NCBI RefSeq assembly: GCF_900188425.1
Contig: NZ_FZON01000017.1
Location: 1 to 64,000, forward strand
DNA: 64,000 nucleotides
Reading direction: 5' to 3'
DNA from: Antarctobacter heliothermus
Lineage (GTDB): Bacteria > Pseudomonadota > Alphaproteobacteria > Rhodobacterales > Rhodobacteraceae
Part shown: one piece after another, positions 8,791-17,156 of the stretch
Numbering within the stretch: the stretch's first letter is position 1
Layout of the letters: every line of letters starts with the position of its first letter
Made by a program: the position numbers and the translations under genes
The notes under the pieces: model-generated
The model's database searches: none
What the model saw: only the letters and a program-made list of their open reading frames with translations
What the model was told of the DNA's origin: nothing

Positions 8791-10110
8791 GTGTTGGAGA
8801 TCCTGTCAGACCGGCGCTATCGGCACCTGTTCCTGGCGCAGGTGGTGGCCCTGCTGGGCACGGGACTTGCCACGGTCGCGCTGGGTTTGTTGGCGTTCGA
8901 TCTGGCGGGCCAGAACGCGGGCATGGTGCTGGGCACCATCTTTACCGTCAAAATGGTGGCCTATGTCGGCATTGCCCCTATCGCCGGAGCCTTTGCCGAC
9001 CGGGTGAACCGGCGCGCGCTGCTGGTGACGCTGGACGTGGTGCGGGCGGGCGCGGCGCTGTGTCTGCCGTTTGTCACCGAGATCTGGCAGGTCTATGCGC
9101 TGGTCCTTGTGCTGCAATCGGCCTCTGCCGCCTTTACCCCGACGTTTCAGGCAACGATCCCGGACGTGCTGCCCGAGGAGGCGCGCTATACCCGTGCGCT
9201 GTCGCTGTCGCGGCTGGCCTATGATCTGGAGAACATCGTCAGCCCGACGCTGGCGGCGCTGTTGCTGGCGGTGATGAGCTATAACGTCCTGTTTCTGGGT
9301 ACGGTTGTGGGCTTTCTGGGCTCTGGCCTGCTGGTGGTGTCGGTCATGCTGCCCAGCCCACGGGCCAGCACACGGCGCGGCATCTATGACCGCACCACGC
9401 GGGGCATACGGATCTATCTGGCCACGCCGCGCCTGCGTGGGCTGCTGGCGCTGAACCTTGCGGCGGCCTCGGCGGGGGCGATGGTGCTGGTCAACTCGGT
9501 GGTGCTGGTGCGCGGCACATTGGGTCTGGGCGAAAGCGCGCTGGCCTGGACAATGTTCGCCTTTGGCAGCGGGTCGATGGCGGCGGCACTGCTGTTGCCC
9601 CGGCTGCTGGAGCGGCGGGCCGATCGCCCGGTGATGCTGGCCGGGGCGGGCCTGATGGTGTCAGGCCTGCTGGCACTGGCGGCGGGGATTGCCGTCACCG
9701 GCCTGAGCTGGCCGCTGTTGGCGGCGGTCTGGGCGGTTGTCGGGCTGGGTTATTCGGCGGTCTTGACGCCCTCGGGGCGGTTGCTCAAACGGTCGGCCCA
9801 GCCCGAGGATCGCCCGGCGGTCTTTGCCGCGCAATTCGCGCTGAGCCATGCCTGCTGGCTGCTGACCTATCCGCTGTCAGGCTGGCTGATGACGGCGTTT
9901 GGCGCGGTGCCAGCGTTGATTGGGCTGGCGGTTGTGGCGGGGATGGGCGCGGTGATGGCGCTGCGGCTGTGGCCCGTGGGCGAGGCCGGTCCGGTGACGC
10001 ACCGGCACGACAATCTGCCACTGGATCATCCGCATCTGGACGGGCAGCGCGAGCATTCCCATGCGCTTGTGATCGACGACCGGCACCCGCACTGGGGCGC
10101 AAAGTTCTGA
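8791..10110 (+). CDS. MFS transporter with His-rich cytoplasmic tail
   Basis: The 439-residue protein has about 12 predicted membrane segments and the MFS loop GAFADRVNRRALL between helices 2 and 3. It resembles the MFS_3 (EntS/enterobactin-exporter-like) group. Residues about 405-439 form a hydrophilic tail with many His (THRHDNLPLDHPH, REHSHALVIDDRHPHW) that could bind metal. The GTG start is preceded by GCGAGGGAGAG. It follows coxF by 132 bp and is convergent, at 4 bp, with the next gene. Substrate unknown; a link to CO metabolism is not shown. Confidence 0.8.
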   Translation: MLEILSDRRYRHLFLAQVVALLGTGLATVALGLLAFDLAGQNAGMVLGTIFTVKMVAYVGIAPIAGAFADRVNRRALLVTLDVVRAGAALCLPFVTEIWQVYALVLVLQSASAAFTPTFQATIPDVLPEEARYTRALSLSRLAYDLENIVSPTLAALLLAVMSYNVLFLGTVVGFLGSGLLVVSVMLPSPRASTRRGIYDRTTRGIRIYLATPRLRGLLALNLAAASAGAMVLVNSVVLVRGTLGLGESALAWTMFAFGSGSMAAALLLPRLLERRADRPVMLAGAGLMVSGLLALAAGIAVTGLSWPLLAAVWAVVGLGYSAVLTPSGRLLKRSAQPEDRPAVFAAQFALSHACWLLTYPLSGWLMTAFGAVPALIGLAVVAGMGAVMALRLWPVGEAGPVTHRHDNLPLDHPHLDGQREHSHALVIDDRHPHWGAKF

Positions 10111-10114
10111 TCGC

Positions 10115-12469
10115 CTAGCCGGGGCTGAGAAAGACCGAAGCGTCCTCGTCAAAGTTGCGTTTGAACATCTCTTCGAGATTGCCGACGGCGCGCACGACGC
10201 GCAGCAGGAAATCATCAGGCAGGTTCAGATTTGTGCCCCCAAGAAGGTCGGGGTGCACACCCGAGGCCGGTGCTCCGAAGCGCAGATCGTCCTGCGAAAG
10301 GTTCAGTTTTGCGGCCAGCTTTGCGGCGTCCAGCACGCCACCGACGATATCCGCCCAGTTCCGATCATCGGCGCGCACAACCGGACCCAAGGGCCTGCTG
10401 GACAGCAATTCCGGCAGGATCCTGTGATCGTCAGGCCGGGTTTCCGTCGCGCGGATGCTGGCCAGATCGCTGCGATTGCCAAGCAAGACATCGCAGCCCA
10501 GAGAGAGATATTTTTGCAGGGAGTCGTCGAATGTGTCGGTGGGAACCGGCTCGAAGAACATATTGTTGGCCGAAAAGTAGTCTGCAAGTGCCAGTTCGGC
10601 CTGCGTATCCGGCCGCAGGCATACGGTGGCGCCATCAAGGTGCTTTACCGATGATACCCCAAGGTTGCGCGGCACCATCATGGCCACCCCATCCTGGACC
10701 GAGACACCGGGAAACAGGAACGTCATGCCAGACCCGCGCACATCATCCTGAGAGACGTTGCCGCCCAACAGGTCGACCTCTCCCGAGGCGAGCGCGATGA
10801 ATTGGGTCGCGGGCGTGGTGGGGACGAATTCGACGGCATTCGGATTGTCCAGCACCGCGGCGGCCACGGCGCGGCACAGATCGACGTCCAGCCCCTGCCA
10901 GTCGCCCCGGTCGTCGGAATAGGAAAACCCGAGAATCCCGATACTGACGCCACAATTAAGGTGGCCGCGATGGATCACGTCCGACTGCGTGCCGCCCTTG
11001 CGGGCCATCTGGTCCAATTGCTGAGACGTAATCATTCCGAGCAGGGTTTTGACCGGCGGTGTCGTGGTCGGCGGCTTGGGTGCCGGACTCGCCGCGCGCA
11101 GACGCTGCAGCGCCGTCGTCGCCTGCCGGGCGGCGGGAAAGGCCGCGTGTTCGCGTGTGATCCGCTCCAGTGCGGCCATTTTTGCGTTGGGATCGGTGAG
11201 CAAGAGGGCGGCGGTGAGGGCGGCATTGGCCTGTGACTCGGTTACGCGCTGCGCGGCCTCGACCTCGAACAGGGCAAGCTGGACCTGAAAGCCCAGGGCG
11301 GTGCCGTCGAATTCCTGCAACATGGCGCGCAAGGTGTCGGTGTCCTTGGCGGATTTGGCGCGGTCCAGCCGGGCGATGGCCAGCGCGTTGCGGTCCTTTT
11401 GCGCCAGATCGGTTTCAAGCCGGGTTGCGGCGGTCTGCGCCTTTTCGGCGGCCTCTGTCCCGGCAAAGCGTGAGATCACGCCACGCAGGGCGGTGACGCG
11501 GGCGGTCAGCTCGGCGGTCAGCAGTGCGTCGGAGAGCGCGCGGTCGGCGTCGCCGTCCCGGTTGTCGCCGCCGGTGGGGGCCAGTTCCTGAAACCCCAGA
11601 TTGAACGCCTGATTGATCAGCGCGATCTTGTGCCCGCCGTTAAAGCTGTCGCCAGTGGGTTTCAGCCCGCCCTGATTGTGCAGCGCCACCACCGCCAGCG
11701 TGCGCGCGTCCAGCAGCAGCGATCCGGACGATCCGCCGGTGCTTTCGCAGCTGTGGCGGAACGGAGAGCGGGTGTCGGGGATTTCGGACTGGCGGCGGTG
11801 GACCTGACAGGTGCCGGTGGAATACTGCTGCGGGTCGGCGCCGGGATGATGGATCATCCGCAGTTCCTGATTGGGTTCGGTGCGGGTCATCATCTTCATC
11901 GGGATGTGGCCGCCGAGATCGGTATTGGCGTCGGCGCCAAGGATCTGCAGCAAGAGCGCGTCCAGATCCTTGTCCAACGCCACCTCACGCGGGGCCACCA
12001 GATAAGTGAGGACCGCGCCGGTGTCGTCGCTGGAGGTGTAGTTGAAGTTGATGCGCGCCTCACGGACCACGGTGAAGCCGGCGCGCACAAGGTCGGGATC
12101 GCAAAAGCAATGGGCGTTGGTCAGCAGGCGGTTGTCCGGCAGCAGGGCGGCGGTGCAGTTGGACAGGAACGGGCTGTCGAGCGTAAAGGTCTGGCCGCCG
12201 CGCGTCAGGGTGCGGGGCTGACCATCGGGGGTCATCAGGCAGACCTGCAACCGCCCGATGTGGCGCGCCACCTGTTTGACGTCGGAGGGGGCGCGGTTGA
12301 TCGACAGCCAGAACCCGCGTTTCTGTTCGCCGTCCACCAGCATGGATTGAAAGGCCGAGCTTTGGCGGTCGATCTCGAAGCCAAAGCCGCAATCGGGCAG
12401 GCCTTGTGCCTGCGCGCCACTGCCAAGGCCCAGCGCGATGAAAAGGGCGGTGATCCATCTGAGGGGCAT
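10115..12469 (-). CDS. Exported trypsin-like serine protease fused to AapJ-like amino-acid-binding domain
   Basis: The 784-residue product starts MPLRWITALFIALGLGSGAQAQ, a clear signal peptide. Residues ~75-295 are an S1-type protease with His120 (LLTNAHCFC), an Asp in DKDLDALLL (168 or 170) and Ser248 (STGGSSGSLLL), so the triad looks intact. Residues ~305-460 are an Ala/Glu/Arg-rich helical linker, then a Pro/Thr-rich spacer. Residues ~497-784 match the periplasmic binding protein of the Aap general L-amino-acid ABC transporter (HRGHLNCGVSIGILGFSYSD, WQGLDVDLCRAVAAAV). No transporter genes adjoin it. The ATG has a GAGG upstream; a longer TTG/ATG reading adds only low-complexity sequence. 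Confidence 0.82.
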   Translation of the reverse strand: MPLRWITALFIALGLGSGAQAQGLPDCGFGFEIDRQSSAFQSMLVDGEQKRGFWLSINRAPSDVKQVARHIGRLQVCLMTPDGQPRTLTRGGQTFTLDSPFLSNCTAALLPDNRLLTNAHCFCDPDLVRAGFTVVREARINFNYTSSDDTGAVLTYLVAPREVALDKDLDALLLQILGADANTDLGGHIPMKMMTRTEPNQELRMIHHPGADPQQYSTGTCQVHRRQSEIPDTRSPFRHSCESTGGSSGSLLLDARTLAVVALHNQGGLKPTGDSFNGGHKIALINQAFNLGFQELAPTGGDNRDGDADRALSDALLTAELTARVTALRGVISRFAGTEAAEKAQTAATRLETDLAQKDRNALAIARLDRAKSAKDTDTLRAMLQEFDGTALGFQVQLALFEVEAAQRVTESQANAALTAALLLTDPNAKMAALERITREHAAFPAARQATTALQRLRAASPAPKPPTTTPPVKTLLGMITSQQLDQMARKGGTQSDVIHRGHLNCGVSIGILGFSYSDDRGDWQGLDVDLCRAVAAAVLDNPNAVEFVPTTPATQFIALASGEVDLLGGNVSQDDVRGSGMTFLFPGVSVQDGVAMMVPRNLGVSSVKHLDGATVCLRPDTQAELALADYFSANNMFFEPVPTDTFDDSLQKYLSLGCDVLLGNRSDLASIRATETRPDDHRILPELLSSRPLGPVVRADDRNWADIVGGVLDAAKLAAKLNLSQDDLRFGAPASGVHPDLLGGTNLNLPDDFLLRVVRAVGNLEEMFKRNFDEDASVFLSPG

Positions 12470-12822
12470 TGGCGGGCCTCGTTGTTCGGTGACGCATGGG
12501 CACTGTGACATGCGGGATGCCTTTGCGGCAAGCGCGGCCGTACCGGTGCGGCTGGGTGTGGGTGCGTGCGGGTGCGTTCTTGTTGGGCGGGGCGTTGGTT
12601 GGGGGCGGGGCGGGGGCGTGCCTTCCTCTGCGGAGGGCGTGTCCTGAGGCGTCATGGCGTTGGGGTGTTGTTCGGGCCCGGCGAGGTGGTTGGTCCGGAC
12701 GTGGGGCAGGCGGTGGCGATCCTTCGGTGTGGGCGATCCTGTGGAGGTGGCGTGGGATCATCGCTGGTTTGCGCGGAATTTCCTGCGTAGGCTGCACCGT
12801 GATCGAGGCAGAGCGAGGCGGC
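12470..12822. other. GC-rich intergenic region with G-run cluster
   Basis: No gene is supported in these 353 bp. It lies between divergent starts: the minus-strand protease fusion (12469) and the plus-strand gamma-glutamyltransferase remnant (12823). A plus-strand open frame crosses it, but its translation is low-complexity G/R/W-rich and has no family resemblance. The region holds the G-run tract at 12585-12616. Confidence 0.5.
12585..12616 (+). other. Potential G-quadruplex tract
   Basis: Five runs of G occur within 32 bp on the plus strand: GGG, GGGG, GGGGG, GGGG and GGGGG, separated by short loops. It lies about 120-150 bp upstream of the protease-fusion start (minus strand). Structure formation is inferred from the pattern only. 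Confidence 0.45.
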
Positions 12823-13155
12823 ATGACGTTCACGACACGTCCGGACCTGACCGGAACCTTTGGAATGGTGGCCACGACCCATTGGCTGGCAAGTGCGGTG
12901 GGGATGAAGCTGCTGGAGGCGGGTGGCAACGCCCTTGACGCGGCGGTTGCGGCGGGCTTTGTGCTCAACGTGGTCGAGCCGCATTTGAACGGGCCGCTGG
13001 GCGACATGCCGGCGTTGGTCTGGCCCGCCGGGGACGACGCACCGCAGATGATCTGCGGGCAGGGCACGGCCCCTGCCGGGGCGACGGTGGCGCATTACCG
13101 CGCTGAAGGGTTGGACCTGATCCCCGGCTCTGGCCTGTTGGCGACGGTGACGGGA
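12823..13155 (+). pseudogene. Gamma-glutamyltransferase-like gene, 5' remnant only
   Basis: From the ATG (MTFTTRPDLTGTFGMVATTH) about 110 residues match the N-terminus of gamma-glutamyltransferases: HWLASAVGMKLLEAGGNALDAAVAAGF, VVEPHLNGPLGDMPALVW and GLDLIPGSGLLATV. Family members are over 500 residues and carry the autoprocessing Thr far downstream. Here similarity ends near 13150, and the frame continues to a stop at 13392 through the antisense of the neighbouring adaptor gene. A deletion has therefore removed most of the gene. No function is expected. Confidence 0.82.
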
Positions 13156-14069
13156 ACGCGCTGTTCCTCGACTCCAAGCGCCGAGAACTTGGTGATGCCG
13201 AAGGGGTCAATGCGGCGAACCTCACCATTGAGCGGCACGTTGCCGCCCCAGTCCTCGATAATCACTGGTGCGCCGGTGGTGATCTGCACCGCGTCGGATG
13301 AAATCAGCTCTACCACCACCTCCAGATCGCCGTGGACATCGCCGATTTCCATGATGGCGGCCCCGGCGGGCAGGGTTGTCTCACTTTGTTGAATGATGCG
13401 CAGGATGCGCCCGTCGGCCGGGGCGTGCAGCGGGATGTCGTCGCTTGCGTTGCCGTTGATCGCCGCCGCCAGCCCCTGATCGTCGAACCCGATCAACTGG
13501 GCGCGGGCATTGGCCAGATCGGCCTCGCGCATGGCGATGGCCGCCTCTGATGTCTCGACCGAGGCCTCGGCGACGCGGGCGTTCTGGCGGGCCAGATACA
13601 GTTCGGCGGCGCTTGCCACCAGCCGCTCATTCAGTTGCACGGTCCGCGACAGTTCGGAGTCGGCGAGATCGCGGTTGGCGATGGCGGCGTTCAGATCGGC
13701 GCGCGCCACCCGCAGCGCGGCCTCTGCCGCCTGAACGGCGGCCAGCGCCTGTTCGCGGGTGCGCACATCCAACGCCGAGGGGTTCGACGGGCGCATATGC
13801 GCCACAACCGTCTTGCCGCGTTCCACCGGATCACCCGGATTGACCTGAACGCGCAGCAACCGCCCGCCGACCGGGGTTGAAACCACATAGGCCTCTGCCA
13901 CGCGGGTGCGGCCCTCTTCGTCGATGGTGACCATCATCGGGCCGCGGGTCACGGTGCCCAGATCGACCATCAGCGGCCGGGGCCAGAAGGCCGCTGTCAG
14001 CGCGCCCGCCACCAGCGCACCGGCAATCAGGGTCAGGACAAGGCGGGACCGTTTCTTTGCTTTGGCCAT
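13095..14069 (-). pseudogene. HlyD-family efflux adaptor, C-terminally truncated
   Basis: The frame encodes 324 residues: an N-terminal membrane anchor (LVLTLIAGALVAGALTAAFW), barrel-sandwich/lipoyl half-motifs (VSTPVGGRLLRVQVNPGDPV and LHAPADGRILRII), a coiled-coil hairpin between them and the start of the beta-barrel. After FGITKFSALGVEEQRV the family sequence stops; the last ~20 residues come from the antisense of the gamma-glutamyltransferase remnant. Relatives run about 70-80 residues longer. It is the last gene of an operon with an FtsX permease just upstream (3-bp gap), so this exporter may lack a working adaptor. Confidence 0.8.
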
Positions 14070-14072
14070 TGT

Positions 14073-16439
14073 TTACTCTCGTGTCTTGAGGGCTTCGATC
14101 AGGTCGGAGCGGTCCAGGTCGCGTTTCACCAGCCAGCCGGATACGACCGCGGCGGTCAACACGACAAGTGTCGCCTGACCATAGCTGACCGGGTCAAAGA
14201 TGGCGGGGATCTGGTAGAGGTCGGTCGAAAAGCCTGCGGCGATGCCGAAGGACATGTAGTAGCCCATGACCGCGCCCACCGGCAGGGCGACCAGCGTCAC
14301 AACCGCCAGTTCGCCCAGCAGCACAAAGGCGGTTTCGCCCTTGGTAAAGCCGATGACCCGCAGGCTGGCCAGATCGCGGGCGCGTTCGGCCAGCGCGATG
14401 CGGGCGGCGTTGTAGACGATGCCAAAGGTGATCACAAAGGCAATGGCCCCCATGACATAGCGGATTGCCCCCGCGCCGGTGTTCATCAAAGTGACAAAGG
14501 CATCGCGCGCCTGCGATTTCAGGCTGACCCCTGCGACCGTGGGCATGTCCTGCAGCGCGGCAAAGATGGTGTCGGATCTGGCGTCGTCGATCATCAGGTA
14601 GGCCCCCGACACGCGCCCCGGCTCTCGCAGGGCGGTGTTGAGCGCGTCCAGCCCCATGTAGGCGGGAGCTCCCAGCAGCGATTCCGCAATGCCGGAGACG
14701 GGCAGGTCCAGCAGCGGCTGGGGGCCTTCGCGGACATCGACGCGCAGCCTGTCGCCGGGCTGGATGTCCAGCATTTCGGCTAGAACGCGGGACAGGACAA
14801 CGCCGCTTTGAGGCAGGGTGATAGGCTGCATACGGTCGTCCAGCGCGCGGTACAGCACCGGGTTTTCCGGCAATCCTGTCAGCGCGCCGCGATAGCTGTT
14901 CAGCCCGTTGCGCAGCACGGCGGCGACGTTGCGGACAGGTTCCACCCGCTGGACGCCGGGCAGGCGGGCCAGTTCGAACAGGGTCTTGTCGCTGACGGGG
15001 TGGGTAAAGCTGACGGTCACGTCGCTGCGGTCGACCACGGAAAAGGTCAGGTCGATGGTCTGGTCAAAGCCCGCATAGATGGTGATCATGGAGACCGACA
15101 GCGCCATGCCGCTGGCGATGCCGATCATCGCACCGGCCATGCGGCCCGGTTGCCGGGTGATGCGGCGCATGACCATGCGCGACGGCTGATCCAGCAAACC
15201 GCCGATGGCCCGACCCATCCGGCCCGTGCGGCTGAAATCCGGCGGCGAGGGGGTGCGCATCGCATCGGCGGGTGTCAGGGCAAAGACCTGCCGCAGCACC
15301 AGCAGCCCGCCGACAGAGGCTGACAGGATGCTGACCGCCACGCCGACCACGAATGAGCCGGGGTCCAGTTGAAAGACCAGGAAGGGAAACTTGAAATACT
15401 CGGTGTAGATCCCGACCATGGCCCGCCCCGTGCCGATGCCGCCAAGGCACCCGGCCAGCGCGCCACCCACCGCGATGGCCATGACAAGCTTGAAGTAATG
15501 TGCGCCGACCTCGCCGTTGGTGTAGCCAAAGGCCTTCATCAGGCCGATCTGGCCGCGTTCGGACTGCACGATGCGGCTGATCACGATATACAGCAGAAAG
15601 GCCGCAACCATCAGAAAGATCGGCGGAACGCCGGTGGCGGCGGCCTCCAGCCCGGCGATTTCCTCCGAGACAAAGCGGTTCGAGGTCTGATCGGCCAGCG
15701 GATAGGCACCAGAACCACCGTAGGAGGCCAGAAGGCGGTCAATGGCCGCCATGACCGCCTGTTCATTGGCCCCGCGCGACAGCCCGACCAGCGCCTCATT
15801 GAACGCGCCCGACATGTCATAGGCCGCCGACAGGCCGGCGCGGCTCATCCAGATGACGCCGAACCGGGCGTCATCGGGGATCAATTCCCCCGGTGCGGTG
15901 ATGTACAGAAACTCGGGGCTCTGGGCGAGGCCGACAATGTCAAAGCTGCGCCGCGCGCCGTTCATCGTGGCGCGCAGGGTGTCGCCGGGGCGCAGGGCAT
16001 GGGCGGCGGCAAAGCTCTGCAACAGCAGGATTTCATCGGGACGCCCCGCAGACGGCATGCGCCCGTCGGTCAGAAAGACATCGTTCAGCGCGGGCCGCCC
16101 CCGGTCCGGCAGAGAGATCGCCTGCGCCTGCACCGGCAGACCCTGTCCCGGCAAGTCGATCAGCGCGCGGCCCTGCACGCGGGTCTGCACAGCGCCCACG
16201 CCGGGGATCTCTGCCACCCTGCCGCCCAGTCGTTCAGGCGCGCGGCTGACCGGGGCAAAGACATCGGCCAGCCGATAGCGTTCATAGTAGGCGTCGCGAG
16301 TCTGGGTCAGCGACGCGGTCAGGCCGGTCATCATCACCAGCATCATGACGCCCACGCCAATGACGGCCCCGATGGCGATGGCTTGCCCCTTGATGCGCCA
16401 CAGACCGCGCAACAGCTTGTGGTCCAGCGGGCTCACCAC
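14073..16439 (-). CDS. ABC transporter permease, FtsX/MacB-type, two FtsX domains
   Basis: The 788-residue protein has an N-terminal membrane helix, an extracytoplasmic domain, then an FtsX domain (~residues 270-390; [28 protein letters not shown]) and a second one at the C-terminus (~660-780; [24 protein letters not shown]). This is the duplicated arrangement of MacB-type or LolCE-like exporters fed by a separate ATPase. The start is GTG at 16439 or 16436; the latter gives a GTGA overlap with the ATPase stop. It should pair with the ATPase upstream and the truncated adaptor downstream. Confidence 0.87.
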   Translation of the reverse strand: MVSPLDHKLLRGLWRIKGQAIAIGAVIGVGVMMLVMMTGLTASLTQTRDAYYERYRLADVFAPVSRAPERLGGRVAEIPGVGAVQTRVQGRALIDLPGQGLPVQAQAISLPDRGRPALNDVFLTDGRMPSAGRPDEILLLQSFAAAHALRPGDTLRATMNGARRSFDIVGLAQSPEFLYITAPGELIPDDARFGVIWMSRAGLSAAYDMSGAFNEALVGLSRGANEQAVMAAIDRLLASYGGSGAYPLADQTSNRFVSEEIAGLEAAATGVPPIFLMVAAFLLYIVISRIVQSERGQIGLMKAFGYTNGEVGAHYFKLVMAIAVGGALAGCLGGIGTGRAMVGIYTEYFKFPFLVFQLDPGSFVVGVAVSILSASVGGLLVLRQVFALTPADAMRTPSPPDFSRTGRMGRAIGGLLDQPSRMVMRRITRQPGRMAGAMIGIASGMALSVSMITIYAGFDQTIDLTFSVVDRSDVTVSFTHPVSDKTLFELARLPGVQRVEPVRNVAAVLRNGLNSYRGALTGLPENPVLYRALDDRMQPITLPQSGVVLSRVLAEMLDIQPGDRLRVDVREGPQPLLDLPVSGIAESLLGAPAYMGLDALNTALREPGRVSGAYLMIDDARSDTIFAALQDMPTVAGVSLKSQARDAFVTLMNTGAGAIRYVMGAIAFVITFGIVYNAARIALAERARDLASLRVIGFTKGETAFVLLGELAVVTLVALPVGAVMGYYMSFGIAAGFSTDLYQIPAIFDPVSYGQATLVVLTAAVVSGWLVKRDLDRSDLIEALKTRE

Positions 16440-17143
16440 TCGATCTCCGAGGGGCTGAGCTTGGTCGTGTTGCGTACAACCTCGCGGATGCCGCCATCGG
16501 CAAAATGGATCACCCGGTCGGCCATGGCGGCGGTATTGGCATTGTGCGTCACCATCAACACGGTCGAGCCGAGCCGCGCATTCACGTCCCGCAGCACCTC
16601 CAGCACCGCGCGGCCGGTGGTGCTGTCCAGTGCGCCGGTTGGTTCATCGCAAAACAGAACCTCGGGTTGTTTGGCGATGGCCCGCGCGATGGCGACGCGT
16701 TGCTGTTCGCCGCCCGACAGTTGCGCGGGAAAGTGATCGGTGCGTTCCTTGAGGCCGACAAGGGTCAATGCCTCATCCGGGTCCATCGGGTTGCCCGCGA
16801 TTTCGGTCACCAGTTCGACGTTCTCATACGCGGTCAGGCTGGGCATCAGGTTGTAGAACTGAAAGACAAAACCGACGTGATTGCGCCGGTAGCGCGTCAG
16901 TTCCGCGTCACTCATGTCCGACAGGCATTGATCGCGGAAATGCGCGGTGCCCTCGGTCGCGCGGTCCAGCCCGCCGATGATGTTCAGCAGAGTCGACTTG
17001 CCGGACCCCGATGGCCCCAGCAGCACCACGATCTCGCCCTGCGGGATCTCCAGATCGACCCCCCGCAGCGCATGGACGGCAGACCGCCCCTCGCCGTAGA
17101 CCTTGGTCAGGCCGCGTGTGGTAAAGGCAAGGGGTGTCTGCAT
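16433..17143 (-). CDS. ABC transporter ATP-binding protein, MacB/LolD type
   Basis: The 236-residue ATPase has Walker [11 protein letters not shown]-loop [11 protein letters not shown], signature [14 protein letters not shown], Walker [13 protein letters not shown] and H-loop MVTHN. The PTGALD form is typical of the LolD/MacB/FtsE group. I start at [17 protein letters not shown]; longer frames run into the RND gene. It starts 13 bp after the RND stop and overlaps the permease, so it belongs to the efflux operon. Confidence 0.9.
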   Translation of the reverse strand: MQTPLAFTTRGLTKVYGEGRSAVHALRGVDLEIPQGEIVVLLGPSGSGKSTLLNIIGGLDRATEGTAHFRDQCLSDMSDAELTRYRRNHVGFVFQFYNLMPSLTAYENVELVTEIAGNPMDPDEALTLVGLKERTDHFPAQLSGGEQQRVAIARAIAKQPEVLFCDEPTGALDSTTGRAVLEVLRDVNARLGSTVLMVTHNANTAAMADRVIHFADGGIREVVRNTTKLSPSEIEW

Positions 17144-17156
17144 CTGGTGGACCGCC

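Noticed and set aside
12496-12822. Plus-strand reading upstream of the gamma-glutamyltransferase remnant
   Set aside because: Low-complexity Gly/Arg/Trp-rich translation with no family match; the ATG at 12823 starts the recognisable part.
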